Below, piece after piece: positions 5,937 to 7,312 of a stretch of DNA of 7,312 nt. The notes beneath the pieces are model-generated. The model searched no databases, was not told the origin of the DNA, and saw only the letters and a program-made list of their open reading frames with translations. A program made the translations under genes and the position numbers. The DNA lies in contig JALGWK010000246.1 of assembly GCA_025774205.1 (NCBI GenBank), positions 1-7,312 on the forward strand. The letters run 5' to 3'. Positions within the stretch are counted from its first letter, which is position 1; every line of letters begins with the position of its first letter. This DNA is from a bacterium. Its GTDB lineage: Bacteria; Blakebacterota; Blakebacteria; Blakebacterales; Blakebacteraceae.

Positions 5937-5994
5937 AAAAGAGGGGGCCTGCCATTGCCGGAATGATCTTCCGGGTGGGGGCCCCTGTTCTTTT
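5937..5994 (+). terminator. Intrinsic (Rho-independent) terminator between the two cytochrome genes
   Basis: The outer stem pairs AAAAGA (5937-5942) and GGGGCC with GGCCCC (5980-5985) and TCTTTT (5989-5994), with a small internal loop. An inner perfect hairpin CCGGAA-N5-TTCCGG (5958-5974) sits inside it. The T-rich 3' side follows the G+C stem. The flanking A tract on the left would also allow function on the other strand. Placed 59 bp before the nonaheme gene, it probably reduces or blocks read-through from the tetraheme gene. Confidence 0.75.
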
Positions 5995-6037
5995 GATGGA
6001 GGAGCGAACTGATCCCTCCTGGGCCGCGTAAGGCCGA

Positions 6038-6044
6038 AAGGAAG
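6038..6044 (+). promoter_or_regulatory. Ribosome binding site selecting the nonaheme cytochrome start
   Basis: AAGGAAG ends 8 nt before ATG 6053 and 5 nt before the in-frame GTG 6050. The spacing favours the ATG. Confidence 0.6.
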
Positions 6045-6052
6045 AACCAGTG

Positions 6053-7288
6053 ATGAACGGAACGTGGAAACGCAGGGCGCAGATAGTGGCGGTAGTGGTG
6101 CTGATCCCCGGCTTCATGCTCGTGGCGGGATGCGAGCAGGATGAAGGGGCAACCGGTCCGGCGGTAGACGGCAGCGAAGTCGCCCTGAGGTACGTCGGTT
6201 ATTCAGATACCGTGAACCGGAATCCCGTCTGCGTGCAGTGCCACCAGGAGACGACCTTCGGCTGGCGCCTGACTGCTCACGCCGACGCGCTGACCACCAT
6301 CCAGGAAAACGACTTCGCCGACGCTTCCTGCATCCCCTGCCACACGACCGGATGGGACGCCGACGATTCCCTCTACGGGGCCGATGACGCCTGGGCGGCA
6401 GCTTCGAGTGATACCCTCAAATATCGGGATGTACAGTGCGAGGTCTGTCACGGACCGGCCAGCCAGCACAACAACGCCTACCTCGATTCGCCCACCGACG
6501 TCCTCATGCCGGTCGACTCCGAACTGTGGGACGCCGACCTGTGCGGTCAGTGCCATGAGGGCACCCACCATCCCTACCTGGAGGAGTGGGAGGATTCGGC
6601 TCACGCGGACTGCGCCTCGTGCCATATCGCCCAGTCGTTCGAGCAGTGGATCAGCACGGGGGTGAGCGGATACATCGCCGACGATCCCATGCCGATCACG
6701 TGCCAGGCCTGTCACACCGCCCACAGCAACGAGAATCCGGGCCAGCTCCGGCTGCCACTGGGACAGAACGTGATCTGCGCGAAATGCCACAATGCTGAAG
6801 GTGCCTTGCCGGGCGAGGCGATCCATCACGCAACCTGGGAGATCTTCACCGGCACCCTCGGGTTCACCTATCCGGGTGAGGAATACGAGAATTCGGTCCA
6901 CACCACGGCTCTGGCCACTGAAGCATGCATCGCCTGCCACGTGTTCCAGAGTCCCTACGTCAGTGAATCGGTCCCGATGAAGACCGGTCACACTTTCGAA
7001 CCCCGGATAGAGGCCTGCCAGCAGTGCCATGAAGGCGCCACCGATTTCGACATCGATGGCGTGCAGACCGAAATCCAGGGCCTGCTCACCTCGCTGGAGG
7101 CGGAGCTCGACGCCGCCGGCGCCGGCCAGGATACCACCACCAGCTACCTGCGGGCGGAGTATATCTTCGAGGCGATGACCTCGGAGGGCAGTCTGGGGGT
7201 TCATAATACGGAGTACACGCGCAAACTGCTGGAGGATGCCCTGGCCGACTTCACACCGGTACCGGCCGATTCCGGGGGAGGGCGATAA
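6053..7288 (+). CDS. Nonaheme c-type cytochrome lipoprotein
   Basis: This is a 411-residue exported multiheme electron-transfer protein. Its lipoprotein signal peptide ends in the lipobox LVAGC, with Cys27 as the lipidated residue, so it should sit on a membrane, probably the outer one. Nine CxxCH motifs start at residues 60, 93, 129, 164, 187, 217, 242, 292 and 322. Hemes 1-3, with TAHADAL, CHTTGWD and VQCEVCHGPASQH, repeat the c554-type module of the upstream tetraheme protein. Hemes 6 and 7 are a doubled-CxxCH unit. GHTFEP at 312-317 offers a distal histidine before heme 9. The C-terminal helical tail (about 335-400, with LGVHNTEYTRKLL) resembles tails seen in several large multiheme cytochromes. 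There is no CxxCK motif as in nitrite reductase NrfA, and no sign of the hydroxylamine oxidoreductase crosslink site. An electron conduit role is more likely than a known catalytic one. The next gene starts 2 nt after the stop. Confidence 0.9.
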   Translation: MNGTWKRRAQIVAVVVLIPGFMLVAGCEQDEGATGPAVDGSEVALRYVGYSDTVNRNPVCVQCHQETTFGWRLTAHADALTTIQENDFADASCIPCHTTGWDADDSLYGADDAWAAASSDTLKYRDVQCEVCHGPASQHNNAYLDSPTDVLMPVDSELWDADLCGQCHEGTHHPYLEEWEDSAHADCASCHIAQSFEQWISTGVSGYIADDPMPITCQACHTAHSNENPGQLRLPLGQNVICAKCHNAEGALPGEAIHHATWEIFTGTLGFTYPGEEYENSVHTTALATEACIACHVFQSPYVSESVPMKTGHTFEPRIEACQQCHEGATDFDIDGVQTEIQGLLTSLEAELDAAGAGQDTTTSYLRAEYIFEAMTSEGSLGVHNTEYTRKLLEDALADFTPVPADSGGGR

Positions 7289-7290
7289 GC

Positions 7291-7312
7291 ATGCCGAGCC
7301 ATCGAGTGGAAC
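7291..7312 (+). CDS. Start of a further gene, cut by the window edge
   Basis: ATG 7291 begins MPSHRVE, 2 nt after the nonaheme stop, with a G-rich ribosome site (GGGAGG, about 7275-7281) inside the end of the preceding gene. The tight spacing implies the same transcript as the nonaheme cytochrome. Seven codons are too few to assign a family. Confidence 0.5.

Noticed and set aside
6203-7204. Long open frame on the minus strand (333 codons) opposite the nonaheme cytochrome
   Set aside because: The plus strand carries nine CxxCH motifs and a lipobox with a ribosome site. The antisense translation has no family features.
6053-7288. Nitrite reductase NrfA, octaheme tetrathionate reductase or hydroxylamine oxidoreductase
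   Set aside because: There is no CxxCK active-site heme motif, the heme count is nine, and no tyrosine crosslink context is recognisable. Only the tail resembles such proteins loosely.

Overview
The window comes from a G+C-rich Gram-negative bacterium. The evidence is a tripartite RND efflux operon with an outer-membrane TolC partner, a lipoprotein signal peptide, and periplasmic multiheme c-type cytochromes, which require a cytochrome c maturation system. The mix of a copper-type RND pump whose adaptor carries a heavy-metal-binding domain, a c554-type tetraheme cytochrome and a nonaheme lipoprotein is typical of environmental lineages (FCB-group or deltaproteobacteria-like). The sequence alone does not fix the phylum.

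Layout. Positions 1-4775 (minus strand) hold a copper/silver efflux operon read tolC(cusC)-cusB-cusA, with ATGA stop/start overlaps at both junctions. cusA is cut by the window edge but is intact for 708 codons. It keeps the three periplasmic Cu(I)/Ag(I)-binding methionines of E. coli CusA at exact spacing. The two upstream genes are damaged. tolC carries a perfect 53-bp tandem duplication that shifts the frame, and further on it appears to have lost about 25 codons with a second frame change. cusB changes frame between its membrane anchor and its metal-binding domain. Either the operon is decaying (or switchable), or the assembly is faulty here.

Positions 4776-5292 form a 517-bp divergent intergenic region, AT-rich at both ends. 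It holds a perfect FNR/CRP-family palindrome (TTGAT-N4-ATCAA), a second perfect dyad (ATTGTTG-N6-CAACAAT), about five copies of a 22-bp direct repeat, a 10-bp tandem repeat, and a plausible plus-strand promoter.

Positions 5293-7312 (plus strand) hold a tetraheme c554-type cytochrome anchored by an uncleaved or signal-like N-terminal helix, a spacer with a 14-bp tandem repeat and an intrinsic terminator, then a nonaheme c-type cytochrome lipoprotein, and 2 nt later the first codons of another gene. The two cytochromes share an N-terminal heme module and probably form part of a periplasmic or outer-membrane-facing electron-transfer chain.

How they may work together (inference): an FNR-type site between a Cu(I) efflux operon and anaerobic-type cytochromes suggests oxygen- or redox-responsive control of one or both sides. 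Cu(I) is the toxic form under reducing conditions, so anaerobic expression of a Cus-type pump would make sense.
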